Part shown: positions 32,841 to 39,425 of the stretch, piece after piece
Layout: the number at the start of each line of letters is the position of its first letter
Position numbering within the stretch: the first letter of the stretch is position 1
DNA from: Akkermansia sp.
GTDB lineage: Bacteria > Verrucomicrobiota > Verrucomicrobiia > Verrucomicrobiales > Akkermansiaceae
Assembly (NCBI GenBank): GCA_017555025.1
Contig: JAFZHC010000019.1
Span: 1 to 39,425, forward strand
Direction: 5' to 3'
DNA: 39,425 nt
Notes under the pieces: generated by a model
What the model was told of the DNA's origin: nothing
What the model saw: only the letters and a program-made list of their open reading frames with translations
The model's database searches: none
Translations under genes and position numbers: made by a program

Positions 32841-33155
32841 ACTCCGTTCATCGTTATAGCACACACTCCCCCAACTGTAAACAGAGAAAAACAGAAATAA
32901 TAAAAAAACTACGGTCCGCAAAGTTCTACCCGCCACCTTACCATTAACAAACACCCACAGAGCATACCCCATAACAGCTCATCAAGAAGCACCAAATCTC
33001 ATTTCTTTACATAAAAGCATCCTCCCTACTCATTGTCAACACTTAATAATAAAATTAACATTTCCCCTAGTAAATATTACTTTATTTCTTTTGCTCTTTT
33101 ATTGACTATTTTAAGCTAATTTTCGCCTAAAAATACAAAATTTTCCCCACTATCT

Positions 33156-33203
33156 CTTAACTCATCGATGCTTCAACGAGGAGTTAAGTCGAACAGTTTT
33201 TTT
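33156..33203 (+). ncRNA. Candidate small-RNA terminator hairpin in the AT-rich island
   Basis: Arms CTTAACTC (33156-33163) and GAGTTAAG (33181-33188), with an inner TCG/CGA pair, form a stem followed by a run of seven T (33197-33203). No protein gene ends on the plus strand upstream, so it may end an unannotated small RNA starting somewhere after about 33105. A TTGACT lies at 33102-33107, but the matching -10 is poor. Confidence 0.3.
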
Positions 33204-33676
33204 CTAATAAAGCCCCTTTACCACCTCTATAGATATGAAAAAAGTCATTTTTTACTCATTCTCTTGTCAAATTAGCTCGAATTTTGAAAAAAATGTCAAT
33301 CTTTAAGATAAGTCAGAATTCAATATTTACTATCTATTGCACGCATGTTAATAAAAAACGGCAAGAAATCCCTACTTGCAACATGGGTGTATTTTAAAAA
33401 AATTGACAACGTCTCTAAGGGCTGTTCCTTCTTGCACGGCATCAGCAAGCTCTTCTTTTCTGAAAATACTCTCGCATATTCCTACCAAATCAATGTATTA
33501 TTTATTTCAGCTACTCATGTTGGCAACTCTTGTTTATATCGTATATTTACTTATTCTTTTGTTTTAAATTTTATCTCTTATTTGTTGTTATTTTATTGAT
33601 ATTTTGTTTTATTTTTTTATATTCCCTATTTATTTTAGACACGACATATGATTTATCATATATTGTCGTTTTATTC

Positions 33677-33685
33677 TGGTATAAT
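33677..33685 (+). promoter_or_regulatory. Extended -10 promoter upstream of pheA
   Basis: TGG directly before TATAAT (33680-33685) makes an extended -10 element. There is no good -35 box. It would give a leader of about 92 bases and could serve as a second, regulated start point for pheA. Confidence 0.4.
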
Positions 33686-33742
33686 TTCGAAGCCTCTCGG
33701 CCTTCTCAGCAACAGCAAACGCTACGGGCCTATACTTTGGCA

Positions 33743-33771
33743 TTGCAGCGAAGGCATGTTTGTGGTAGAAT
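33743..33771 (+). promoter_or_regulatory. Predicted main pheA promoter, nearly leaderless
   Basis: TTGCAG (33743-33748), a 17-base spacer ending in TGTGG, then TAGAAT (33766-33771). The start point would fall near 33778, six bases before the ATG. This leaves no room for a phenylalanine attenuator on this transcript. Confidence 0.6.
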
Positions 33772-33783
33772 ACGCGCACGCAT

Positions 33784-34848
33784 ATGACCTTGGACGAGCT
33801 GAGACAGGAGATTGACCGCATCGACGCACAAATCGTGGAGCTGCTGAAGCAGCGTATGCAGTGCGTGCATGCCGTAGGCGAAATCAAAAAGGGAGCCAAC
33901 AGCCACATATTTGTACCCGAGAGAGAGAGCAAGTTATTCGCCAAACTCATGGCCAACAATGCCGGAGTACTGCCCGAAAAAGGTCTTCAGAGCGTATACC
34001 GCCAAATTGTAAGCATGAGCTTTGCCCTCGAAGGCGGCATGAAGGTAGGCTACCTCGGCCCGGAAGGCACTTGGAGCCATCAGGCAGCGCAAGCCCGTTT
34101 TGGTGACAGCGTAGAGCTTGTTCCTTTCCCCACCTTCAATCACATCTTCAAAGCCGTTGACCGTAAAGAGATTGACTACGGCATCGTACCAATTGAAAAC
34201 AGTACCGACGGCAAAGTATCACAAGCCCTTGACCTGCTGGGAGCTCGAGGTCTGCGCATTTGTGCTCAGGTGCATCAACCCGTGCTCAACTGCCTGATGG
34301 GCAATGTAGCACCGGCAGATATCCGCCTCATTTACTCCCACCCCCAGGCTCTCGGTCAATGCCGCGAATGGCTCTTGCAGCACTACCCGAATGCCGCACT
34401 TATAGCCACTCCCTCCACTGCTGCGGCAGCCCAACGTGCCGCCACGGAAGCAAAGCAAGGTGCAGCAGCCATCGGCAGCAGCATGGCCGGCGAGCTTTAC
34501 GGGCTGAAGATGATTAGCGCCAATATTCAAGACAAATCTGACAACACTACACGCTTTGCGGTCATCGGTCGACAGAAAAACGCCCCCTGCGGCAAAGATC
34601 GCACCACCATCTGCTTCGGCGTACCCCACACCCCCGGCAGCCTCGTTGATGTACTCAACGTCTTTAAACAGCATGGCGTCAACATTTTCTGCATGGATTC
34701 CCGCCCCAACCGCGACACAGCATGGGAGTACCTCTTCTACATCGACGTGGATGGCCACGAAGAAGTGGAACCCCTCAAAAGCTGCCTGAGCGTACTGCAC
34801 GACCTCACCCCCAAATTCAAGATACTAGGTTCCTACCCGGAGAACTAA
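33784..34848 (+). CDS. pheA: Bifunctional chorismate mutase / prephenate dehydratase (P-protein)
   Basis: Converts chorismate to prephenate and then to phenylpyruvate, the branch to phenylalanine. The 354-residue protein has three parts: an AroQ-type helical mutase (about 1-85, MTLDELRQEIDRIDAQIVELLKQRM), a prephenate dehydratase domain (about 88-270, KVGYLGPEGTWSHQAA, IVPIENSTDGKVSQ and the catalytic TRF in DNTTRFAV near 254), and a C-terminal ACT domain (about 278-354, GSLVDVLNVFKQHGVNIFCMDSRP) that senses phenylalanine. The ACT motif has DSRP where ESRP is usual. It is the head of the pheA-holB-yicC-gmk run and complements the separate tyrA. Confidence 0.97.
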   Translation: MTLDELRQEIDRIDAQIVELLKQRMQCVHAVGEIKKGANSHIFVPERESKLFAKLMANNAGVLPEKGLQSVYRQIVSMSFALEGGMKVGYLGPEGTWSHQAAQARFGDSVELVPFPTFNHIFKAVDRKEIDYGIVPIENSTDGKVSQALDLLGARGLRICAQVHQPVLNCLMGNVAPADIRLIYSHPQALGQCREWLLQHYPNAALIATPSTAAAAQRAATEAKQGAAAIGSSMAGELYGLKMISANIQDKSDNTTRFAVIGRQKNAPCGKDRTTICFGVPHTPGSLVDVLNVFKQHGVNIFCMDSRPNRDTAWEYLFYIDVDGHEEVEPLKSCLSVLHDLTPKFKILGSYPEN

Positions 34849-34854
34849 AGCCCC

Positions 34855-35832
34855 ATGGCATTCACCTACGAACAGGCGCACACCCTGCTGCGCAATGCAC
34901 GCGCCAACGGCCGCCAGCCGCACGCACTACTCTTTACCGGCGCGGCAGACGCCGGCACCCATCGTCTGGCTCTCGCCCTCGCGGCTGAGCTCAATGGCGC
35001 CCGCGCCGATAGCCTCGAAAACCTCCACCACCAGAGCTGCCGCGTGCTGCGCCCCGGCTCCAAAATCCGCACCATTTCCATTGATGCTGTGCGAAGTGTA
35101 GAGCCGTTCCTCGCCCTGCGAGCAGCAGAGGGTGAAACCAAACTCGTCATCATTGACGAGGCCGATCGCTTGCTCGATGAAGCCGCCAACGCCTTCCTCA
35201 AAACCCTCGAGGAGCCCCCGCCGCAGACCCTCATTATCCTCATTACCGCTCTGCCGCAAAAGTTGCTGCCCACCATCCTCTCCCGCTGCGTGCGCCTCGA
35301 CCTGCGCGACTCTCGCCGCGGGGTGCGACTCACCACCGCTCAGCAGGCCTTCCTGCCCACCGTGCGTGCCGCGCTGCCGCGCATCGGCAACGATGTTGCC
35401 GCTCTGGCTCTTCGGGCTGACTTCCAGAACCTCCTCACCAAGAGACGAGAAGAAATCACAGAGCGCATCACCTCCGCCCTGAAGGCCGAGGCCAAGGCTG
35501 TATCTGAGGGTACCGACATCCGCAACTGGGAGGCCATGCAGAAAGACGTCACCAACGCTCGCATTGAGAGCGAATATCTGGGTGAACGTTCGCAGATGCT
35601 CGAATTACTTTCCCTCTGTCTGGGGCAGGCCGTACTACTGGCCTCGCATGCGCCGGATGTAGAGCCCTTGGCCCCCGAGCTTGCCACCGTAGCCACCACC
35701 CACAGCGTGCCCGATTTGCTGCGCCGCATGCGTGCGGTGGATGCCCTGCGCACCGACCTCAATTTCAACGTCAATGAAGCTCTGGCGCTCGATTCGCGCC
35801 TGCTCGACATCATCGGTAAATCCCCCTTATGA
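34855..35832 (+). CDS. holB: DNA polymerase III delta-prime subunit (clamp loader)
   Basis: A 325-residue AAA+ protein of the DNA polymerase III clamp loader. It lacks a Walker A P-loop at the expected place (LLFTGAADAGTHRLALALA), as delta-prime proteins do. It keeps TKLVIIDEADRLLDEAANAFLKTLEEPPPQTLIILIT and the arginine-finger SRC motif (LPTILSRCVRL). The C-terminal collar region is divergent. It is six bases after pheA and its stop overlaps the yicC ATG by four bases. A generic gamma/tau subunit is excluded by the missing P-loop. Confidence 0.88.
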   Translation: MAFTYEQAHTLLRNARANGRQPHALLFTGAADAGTHRLALALAAELNGARADSLENLHHQSCRVLRPGSKIRTISIDAVRSVEPFLALRAAEGETKLVIIDEADRLLDEAANAFLKTLEEPPPQTLIILITALPQKLLPTILSRCVRLDLRDSRRGVRLTTAQQAFLPTVRAALPRIGNDVAALALRADFQNLLTKRREEITERITSALKAEAKAVSEGTDIRNWEAMQKDVTNARIESEYLGERSQMLELLSLCLGQAVLLASHAPDVEPLAPELATVATTHSVPDLLRRMRAVDALRTDLNFNVNEALALDSRLLDIIGKSPL

Positions 35833-36704
35833 ACAGCATGACCGGATTCGGGGCCGCCACAGCCCCCCTCAACAACGCCACCCTCCGCGTGGAGATTGGC
35901 GGCGTAAACCGCAAACAAACAGAAATCGCTATCTCCCTGCCCCGCGCCTGGGCCGAGCTCGAAACCCGCGTGCGTGAACTTGTAGCCGGTTGCGTCTCGC
36001 GTGGTCGCGTGAATGTCACCATCTCCCTGCAGGCAGGTACAGCCAGCGCCGGTAACCTCGCCGTCAATCAAGCTAAGCTCGATGCCCTGATGGCCTGTAC
36101 TGCACAGGTTGCAGCCACCACCGGCATTAAGCCTGAACTGACGTTGGACTCCCTGCTGCGCCTCGGCATCATTGGCGAAGAAACGGAAGCCGACATCACC
36201 CCCGATACCGCCTGGAGCGCAGCAGAGCCCGCCATACGCGAAGCACTCACCGCCTTCCTTACCCTGCGTGCTCAGGAAGGGAGCAACATGCGAGCAGACC
36301 TCCTGCGCCGCATCAACACCCTGCGTCAATACCGCGAGCAGCTCATTGAGCGCGCAGCCGGTGTTCCCGCCCGCTACCGCGAGCAACTTCTCAAGCGTCT
36401 GGAGGAAAGCGGCTTACCCATTCCCGCAGATGACGAACGTATTATTCGTGAAATCGCCCTCTTTGCCGACCGCTGCGACGTAAGTGAAGAGACCACCCGC
36501 CTGGCCTCCCACCTCGACCAATTTGAACTCATTTGCGATAAACCTGAGGCTGTGGGGCGTACCCTCGATTTCCTCTGTCAGGAGATTTTCCGCGAACTCA
36601 ACACCACCGGCTCCAAAGCAAACGATGCCGCGCTCGCTCAGCTGGTTGTCACCGCTAAAACCGAGCTAGAAAAGATTCGCGAACAGGTTCAGAACATCGA
36701 ATAA
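35829..36704 (+). CDS. yicC: YicC-family endoribonuclease
   Basis: A 291-residue YicC/YloC family protein. The start MNSMTGFG and the final segment (KANDAALAQLVVTAKTELEKIREQVQNIE) are typical, as is the central RGRVNVTISL motif. The E. coli member acts as an endoribonuclease on small RNAs. The gene commonly neighbours gmk across bacteria, as it does here. It overlaps holB by four bases and is separated from gmk by 116 bases in which I see no convincing promoter or terminator. Confidence 0.95.
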   Translation: MNSMTGFGAATAPLNNATLRVEIGGVNRKQTEIAISLPRAWAELETRVRELVAGCVSRGRVNVTISLQAGTASAGNLAVNQAKLDALMACTAQVAATTGIKPELTLDSLLRLGIIGEETEADITPDTAWSAAEPAIREALTAFLTLRAQEGSNMRADLLRRINTLRQYREQLIERAAGVPARYREQLLKRLEESGLPIPADDERIIREIALFADRCDVSEETTRLASHLDQFELICDKPEAVGRTLDFLCQEIFRELNTTGSKANDAALAQLVVTAKTELEKIREQVQNIE

Positions 36705-36820
36705 TACTCCCCCCGTCAACCTGCAAAGTAAAGAGATAGGTCGCTTTGACGTTAATATGCAAAACCACCCATCAACTTAATCCTTTGTAACATTCACCTA
36801 ATCTTTAACTCCTAACAGAC

Positions 36821-37402
36821 ATGCTTGGTACCCTCCTTATCGTTTCCGGTCCGTCCGGCTCCGGCAAGACCACCCTGTGCCGCCGCGCCGAGGCTGACGG
36901 CCTCACCGCCTACTCCATTTCCTGCACCACCCGCCCGCCCCGCCCCGGCGAGCAGGATGGCGTAGATTACCATTTCCTCACTCCTGAAGTTTTCGCTGTC
37001 AAGGTGAAAGCCGGCGAATTCCTCGAATACGCTACTGTACACGGCAACTCCTACGGCACCCTCAAGGCCGATATCATCGACCTGTTACAGCAGGGAAAAA
37101 ACGTCGTCATGGATATCGATGTGCAAGGGGCAGCCTCCATCCGCTCCTGCGATGATGCCATCATCCGCCGCGCATACGCCGATGTCTACATCCATGTACC
37201 CGCCGCTGAGCTGGAGGCTCGCCTGCGGGGGCGCCAAACCGACAGCGAGGAGGTCATACAACTGCGCCTGCGTAACGCCGCAGCCGAAGACGCCCGACAA
37301 GGCGAGTATCAGTTCGCCCTCGTCTCCGCCGACCGCGAGCACGACTACTCCCGCTTCCTCGCTCTGCTCACCACACTCTCCATGCGCACCTCGCTGCAAT
37401 AA
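36821..37402 (+). CDS. gmk: Guanylate kinase
   Basis: Phosphorylates GMP to GDP with ATP, an essential step of nucleotide synthesis. The 193-residue protein has the P-loop SGPSGSGKTTL at residues 9-19 and the GMP-binding SCTTRPPRPGEQDGVDYHF, with VMDIDVQGAASI and the lid Arg region (ARLRGRQTDSEEVIQLRLRNA). Its length is that of the bacterial enzyme. It closes the pheA-holB-yicC-gmk run and is followed by a strong terminator. Confidence 0.97.
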   Translation: MLGTLLIVSGPSGSGKTTLCRRAEADGLTAYSISCTTRPPRPGEQDGVDYHFLTPEVFAVKVKAGEFLEYATVHGNSYGTLKADIIDLLQQGKNVVMDIDVQGAASIRSCDDAIIRRAYADVYIHVPAAELEARLRGRQTDSEEVIQLRLRNAAAEDARQGEYQFALVSADREHDYSRFLALLTTLSMRTSLQ

Positions 37403-37427
37403 AACAACCATACCATTTTTACCATTC

Positions 37428-37462
37428 AGGTTCAATGTGATTGTTCACATTGAACCTTTTTT
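37428..37462 (+). terminator. Strong Rho-independent terminator after gmk
   Basis: Thirteen-base perfect arms AGGTTCAATGTGA (37428-37440) and TCACATTGAACCT (37445-37457) enclose a four-base loop and are followed by six T (37457-37462). Confidence 0.93.
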
Positions 37463-37627
37463 CATGCCGCCATATTACGAAATAGCTCTCTTCATGGGCA
37501 GGTAACAATACTCTTCATACATAAGATTTATATTAATATATACTATCATAGCATTCATATTATTTATCAATAAAAGCAAAAACTGCGGTTTTCAAGAATG
37601 TCACCTATCAGAAATCGCCCATCATTA

Positions 37628-37636
37628 TGATATAAT
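37628..37636 (+). promoter_or_regulatory. Extended -10 promoter of patB
   Basis: TGA directly before TATAAT (37631-37636) makes an extended -10 element with no obvious -35 box. Transcription would begin near 37643, leaving a leader of about 153 bases, which is long for this genome. Bases 37463-37620 before it are AT-rich and hold no gene. Confidence 0.5.
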
Positions 37637-37642
37637 GAGCCA

Positions 37643-37795
37643 AACATGCACTTTATCCGCCCGGTTACACACCTCGTTCCCTACCTTAACACCGGCAAAA
37701 TAAAAAAACTCGTACGTGCTCACGCGTGCGAGAATAATCTTGACGGCAAAGGGTATGAGGTGTAGAGTATTGCTGCAACCTCGTCACTAGTAGTT
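37643..37795 (+). promoter_or_regulatory. Structured 5' leader of patB
   Basis: The leader contains complementary segments that could form competing stems. ACACCTC (37669-37675) pairs fully with GAGGTGT (37757-37763), while GAGGT (37757-37761) can instead pair with ACCTC (37778-37782) close to the start codon. An independent stem of eight pairs, with one G-U, is CTCGTACG (37709-37716) with CGTGCGAG (37725-37732). Mutually exclusive stems are a hallmark of riboswitches and attenuators, but I do not recognise a known class. Confidence 0.4.
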
Positions 37796-38947
37796 ATGAT
37801 TCGCTTTGCTTCTACCGATTGCCGCAGAGAGACGGGCAACATCAAATGGGACCTGCAAGGCCCCCTGCCCTTTGGTATTGCCGATATGGACATCGAGAGC
37901 CCGCCCTGCGTGGTGGATGCCCTGCAGGCTCGCCTGAACCACCGCTTTTACGGCTATGCCTTCATGACGGATGAGCTGCGCTCCGCCATTACTACTTACC
38001 TTATCAACAAACACGGCGTAACTAACGCAGCCCCCGAGTGGCTGCATGAGCTGCCGGGCTGCGTGCCGGCCTTCACCCTGGTAGCTCGTACCGTGTGCCC
38101 GGAGCCTCAGCACGAGGTGATGGTGTGCTCCCCCACTTACCCGCCCATGCTGCACTGCCATGAAGACGCTCGTTGCAGCCTGCTCTCCGTTCCCTTTAAG
38201 TATACCGGTGAGCGCTGGGAGTTTGACTGGGAGGCCATGGAAGCAGCCGTAACGCCAAACACCAAACTCTTCCTGCTCTGTAACCCGCACAACCCGCTCG
38301 GCCGTGCTTGGAGTCGCGAAGAGATGGAGCGCTTAGCTGACTTCTGCGAGCGCCACGACCTCATCCTCTGCTCAGACGAAATTCATTGCGACCTCGTGCT
38401 CGATGAAGACAAGCAGCACGTCTGCGCCCTTACCCTGTCTGAGCGCATGCAGCAGCGCACCGTCATGCTCAGCGCCCCCAGCAAGACTTTCAATATCGCC
38501 GGCATCTGCTTTACCTACATGGCCGTGCCGAATGCCGAGCTGCGTGCCGCCATCCGCAAAACTCAGGGGCACAGCCTGCCCACCCTGAACGTCTTTGCCT
38601 ATGCCGCCTCACTGGCTGCCTATACCAGCGGCTGGGAGTGGCATGAGCAGCTGCTCAAAACCCTGCGCAGCAATCGCAGCTTCGTTATCGACTATATTGC
38701 CCGAGAGCTCCCCATGCTCCGCACTCGCCACCAAGAGGCCACCTACCTGGCTTGGATTGACTGCTCTGCCCTTGGGGTGGAGAGCCCTCACACATTCTTC
38801 CGCGAAAATGCCGGTGTATACCTCGACAACGGCGCCAATTTCGGCGATCCTCAGTGCGTACGCCTGAACTTTGCAACCTCCCCCGAAATGCTGCGCACCG
38901 GTCTGGACGCTATGCGCGATGCCGTCCGTGCCCATCTGGGGCTGTAA
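37796..38947 (+). CDS. patB: PLP-dependent C-S lyase (PatB/MalY family)
   Basis: A 383-residue fold-type I PLP enzyme of the PatB/MalY group, which cleaves C-S bonds of cystathionine or cysteine, releasing homocysteine or sulfide with pyruvate and ammonia. Features are KWDLQGPLPFGIADMDIESPP at the N-terminus, NPHNPLGRAWSREE, SDEIHCDLVLD, the PLP lysine Lys230 in SAPSKTFNIAG and the C-terminal CVRLNFATSPE. MalY of E. coli also represses maltose genes, a role not expected here. A long structured leader and a strong terminator bracket the gene, so it is a single-gene unit. Confidence 0.9.
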   Translation: MIRFASTDCRRETGNIKWDLQGPLPFGIADMDIESPPCVVDALQARLNHRFYGYAFMTDELRSAITTYLINKHGVTNAAPEWLHELPGCVPAFTLVARTVCPEPQHEVMVCSPTYPPMLHCHEDARCSLLSVPFKYTGERWEFDWEAMEAAVTPNTKLFLLCNPHNPLGRAWSREEMERLADFCERHDLILCSDEIHCDLVLDEDKQHVCALTLSERMQQRTVMLSAPSKTFNIAGICFTYMAVPNAELRAAIRKTQGHSLPTLNVFAYAASLAAYTSGWEWHEQLLKTLRSNRSFVIDYIARELPMLRTRHQEATYLAWIDCSALGVESPHTFFRENAGVYLDNGANFGDPQCVRLNFATSPEMLRTGLDAMRDAVRAHLGL

Positions 38948-38969
38948 GTTGATTCTCAGCCATCTCTTT

Positions 38970-39003
38970 CTGCACCTGCCGACAACGCAGGTGCAGTTTT
39001 TTT
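38970..39003 (+). terminator. Rho-independent terminator after patB
   Basis: Ten-base perfect arms CTGCACCTGC (38970-38979) and GCAGGTGCAG (38987-38996) are followed by seven T (38997-39003). Confidence 0.93.
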
Positions 39004-39069
39004 ATTCGGCCACGCTCTCCTTCCGACTGTATTACTGATAAAAAAATACACATTTTTCACAAAAAAAGC

Positions 39070-39098
39070 TTGCAATGCGGCCCGAAACGCGCTAGAAT
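39070..39098 (+). promoter_or_regulatory. Predicted tRNA-Val promoter
   Basis: TTGCAA (39070-39075), 17 bases, then TAGAAT (39093-39098). The spacer is G+C-rich past the -10, as at many stable-RNA promoters. The start point would be near 39105, 24 bases before the tRNA. Confidence 0.7.
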
Positions 39099-39128
39099 CC
39101 CGTCGCACTCCTTGCGAGAGCAATTAAA

Positions 39129-39200
39129 GCGCAGTTAGCTCAGTGGTAGAGCACATCCTTCACACGGATGGGGTCATAAGTTCGAATCTTATACTGCGTA
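39129..39200 (+). tRNA. tRNA-Val (anticodon CAC)
   Basis: A complete cloverleaf of 72 bases: acceptor GCGCAGT/ACTGCGT (first pair G-U), D stem GCTC/GAGC, anticodon stem CATCC/GGATG with loop TTCACAC giving anticodon CAC (39161-39163), variable loop GGGTC, and T stem ATAAG/CTTAT with TTCGAAT. CAC reads GTG valine codons. The CCA end is not encoded, so it must be added afterwards. Confidence 0.96.
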
Positions 39201-39205
39201 TCAGA

Positions 39206-39231
39206 AAGCCCCTCACCTGAGGGGCTTTTTT
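39206..39231 (+). terminator. Rho-independent terminator after tRNA-Val
   Basis: Arms AAGCCCCTCA (39206-39215) and TGAGGGGCTT (39218-39227) form a tight hairpin, followed by T-rich 39226-39231. Confidence 0.85.
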
Positions 39232-39284
39232 ATATCCCCGCATCGCCAGCAGCAGCCCTTGTGCGACCTGCCCCTATTTTTTTT

Positions 39285-39425
39285 GGGTCAACTCCAAAAA
39301 GTGTGGAAACGCTGTTATTTGAGTCATCGGCCATGTGAGCACTCTACTAATACCCTTAATTTGTAGTTTTGGAAGTTTCTGTAGCCATAACCTCGGCGTT
39401 GAATTCCTTTTATCTTACGATGAAA
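39285..39425 (-). mobile_element. End of an ISL3-family insertion sequence (partial)
   Basis: The likely terminal inverted repeat starts at 39285 with GGGTCAACTCC, a GG-type end usual for ISL3 elements. It is preceded by eight T (39277-39284), which could be one copy of the 8-base target duplication typical of the family. The transposase end lies 39 bases inside. The rest of the element is beyond the window, so length and the second repeat cannot be checked. Confidence 0.72.
39324..39425 (-). CDS. ISL3-family transposase, C-terminal fragment (runs off the window)
   Basis: The last 33 residues of a minus-strand frame read FHRKIKGIQRRGYGYRNFQN and on to a stop (complement of 39324-39326). The K-I-K-x-I-x-R-R-x-Y-G-Y-R-N-F-x-N-Y-x-L-R pattern is the characteristic C-terminus of ISL3 (IS204/IS1001/IS1165) DDE transposases. 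Its 5' end lies right of the window. It is a window-edge partial gene; whether it is intact cannot be told. Confidence 0.82.
   Translation of the reverse strand, partial: FHRKIKGIQRRGYGYRNFQNYKLRVLVECSHGR

Larger units (their letters stand above)
32841..33783. other. AT-rich gene-poor island
   Basis: This 943-base stretch separates the His-rich lipoprotein from pheA. It is very AT-rich, especially 33000-33660 (a sampled line at 33541 is under 20% G+C), against over 50% in most of the window. Open frames of 63-85 codons exist but are rich in Phe, Leu and Tyr, which such DNA produces by chance, and have no ribosome-binding sites or family signatures. Supported contents are the hairpin at 33156-33203 and the pheA promoters near 33680 and 33743-33771. 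A degenerate transferred segment or a nucleoid-protein (H-NS-type) binding region is possible. Confidence 0.6.

Noticed and set aside
33345..33599. An 84-codon open frame in the AT-rich island
   Set aside because: No ribosome-binding site or conserved feature; Phe/Ser/Leu/Tyr-rich frames arise by chance in DNA this AT-rich.
35340..36386. A 348-codon minus-strand frame across holB and yicC
   Set aside because: It crosses the border of two firmly identified plus-strand genes and has low-complexity Ser/Arg runs, typical of antisense translation.

Overview
The window looks like a chromosomal segment of a Gram-negative Verrucomicrobiota bacterium, most likely an Akkermansia-like gut mucin specialist. 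This is inferred, not proven. The reasons are: a long-form IspG with a central insertion; a PPi-type phosphofructokinase; several lipoproteins with clear lipoboxes; a secreted GH84 hexosaminidase and an L-fucose mutarotase, both of which fit host-glycan use; mostly weak or absent Shine-Dalgarno sequences; and ordinary sigma70-type promoters (TTGNNN, about 17 bp, TAGAAT/TATAAT) rather than the Bacteroidota type.

Layout. 1-2760: a GT2 glycosyltransferase, then a small phage-derived cluster (tail-tubular/connector-like protein, winged-helix-like protein, small-terminase-like protein) around an AT-rich spacer with DnaA-box-like repeats. 2783-6208: ispG (minus), then a Pro/Gln-rich lipoprotein and tyrA (plus). 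6258-9814: phosphate locus on the minus strand, a Pit-type transporter with a PhoU-like tail followed by a PhoR-like sensor kinase. 9997-18696: a compact plus-strand run of fucU, queD, addB-like, addA-like and bioG. 18766-24040: a secreted ankyrin protein, a HAD phosphatase overlapping a GH84 enzyme, and a lipoprotein. 24037-26922: an AT-rich polytopic membrane protein and a PPi-dependent phosphofructokinase (both minus). 27123-29060: a repeat-containing lipoprotein, then a holin-like/endolysin-like pair. 29101-32840: minus-strand block with a conserved-looking hypothetical, pth, leuA and a His-rich lipoprotein. 32841-33783: a very AT-rich gene-poor island. 33784-37402: pheA, holB, yicC and gmk. 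37463-39200: patB/malY behind a structured leader, then tRNA-Val(CAC). 39285-39425: the end of an ISL3-type insertion sequence that continues past the window.

How the genes fit together. tyrA and the bifunctional pheA supply the two branches after chorismate, leuA opens leucine synthesis, and patB handles cysteine/cystathionine sulfur. addA and addB probably form a RecBCD-like nuclease-helicase. FucU and the GH84 enzyme fit fucose and GlcNAc release from host glycans. Two separate phage-like modules (capsid connector/packaging-like near 1.4-2.7 kb and lysis-like near 28.3-29.1 kb) sit among housekeeping genes and are the most intriguing feature.

A recurring regulatory theme is promoters placed so close to the start codon (ispG, fucU, pheA, the HAD gene) that the mRNAs should be leaderless or nearly so.
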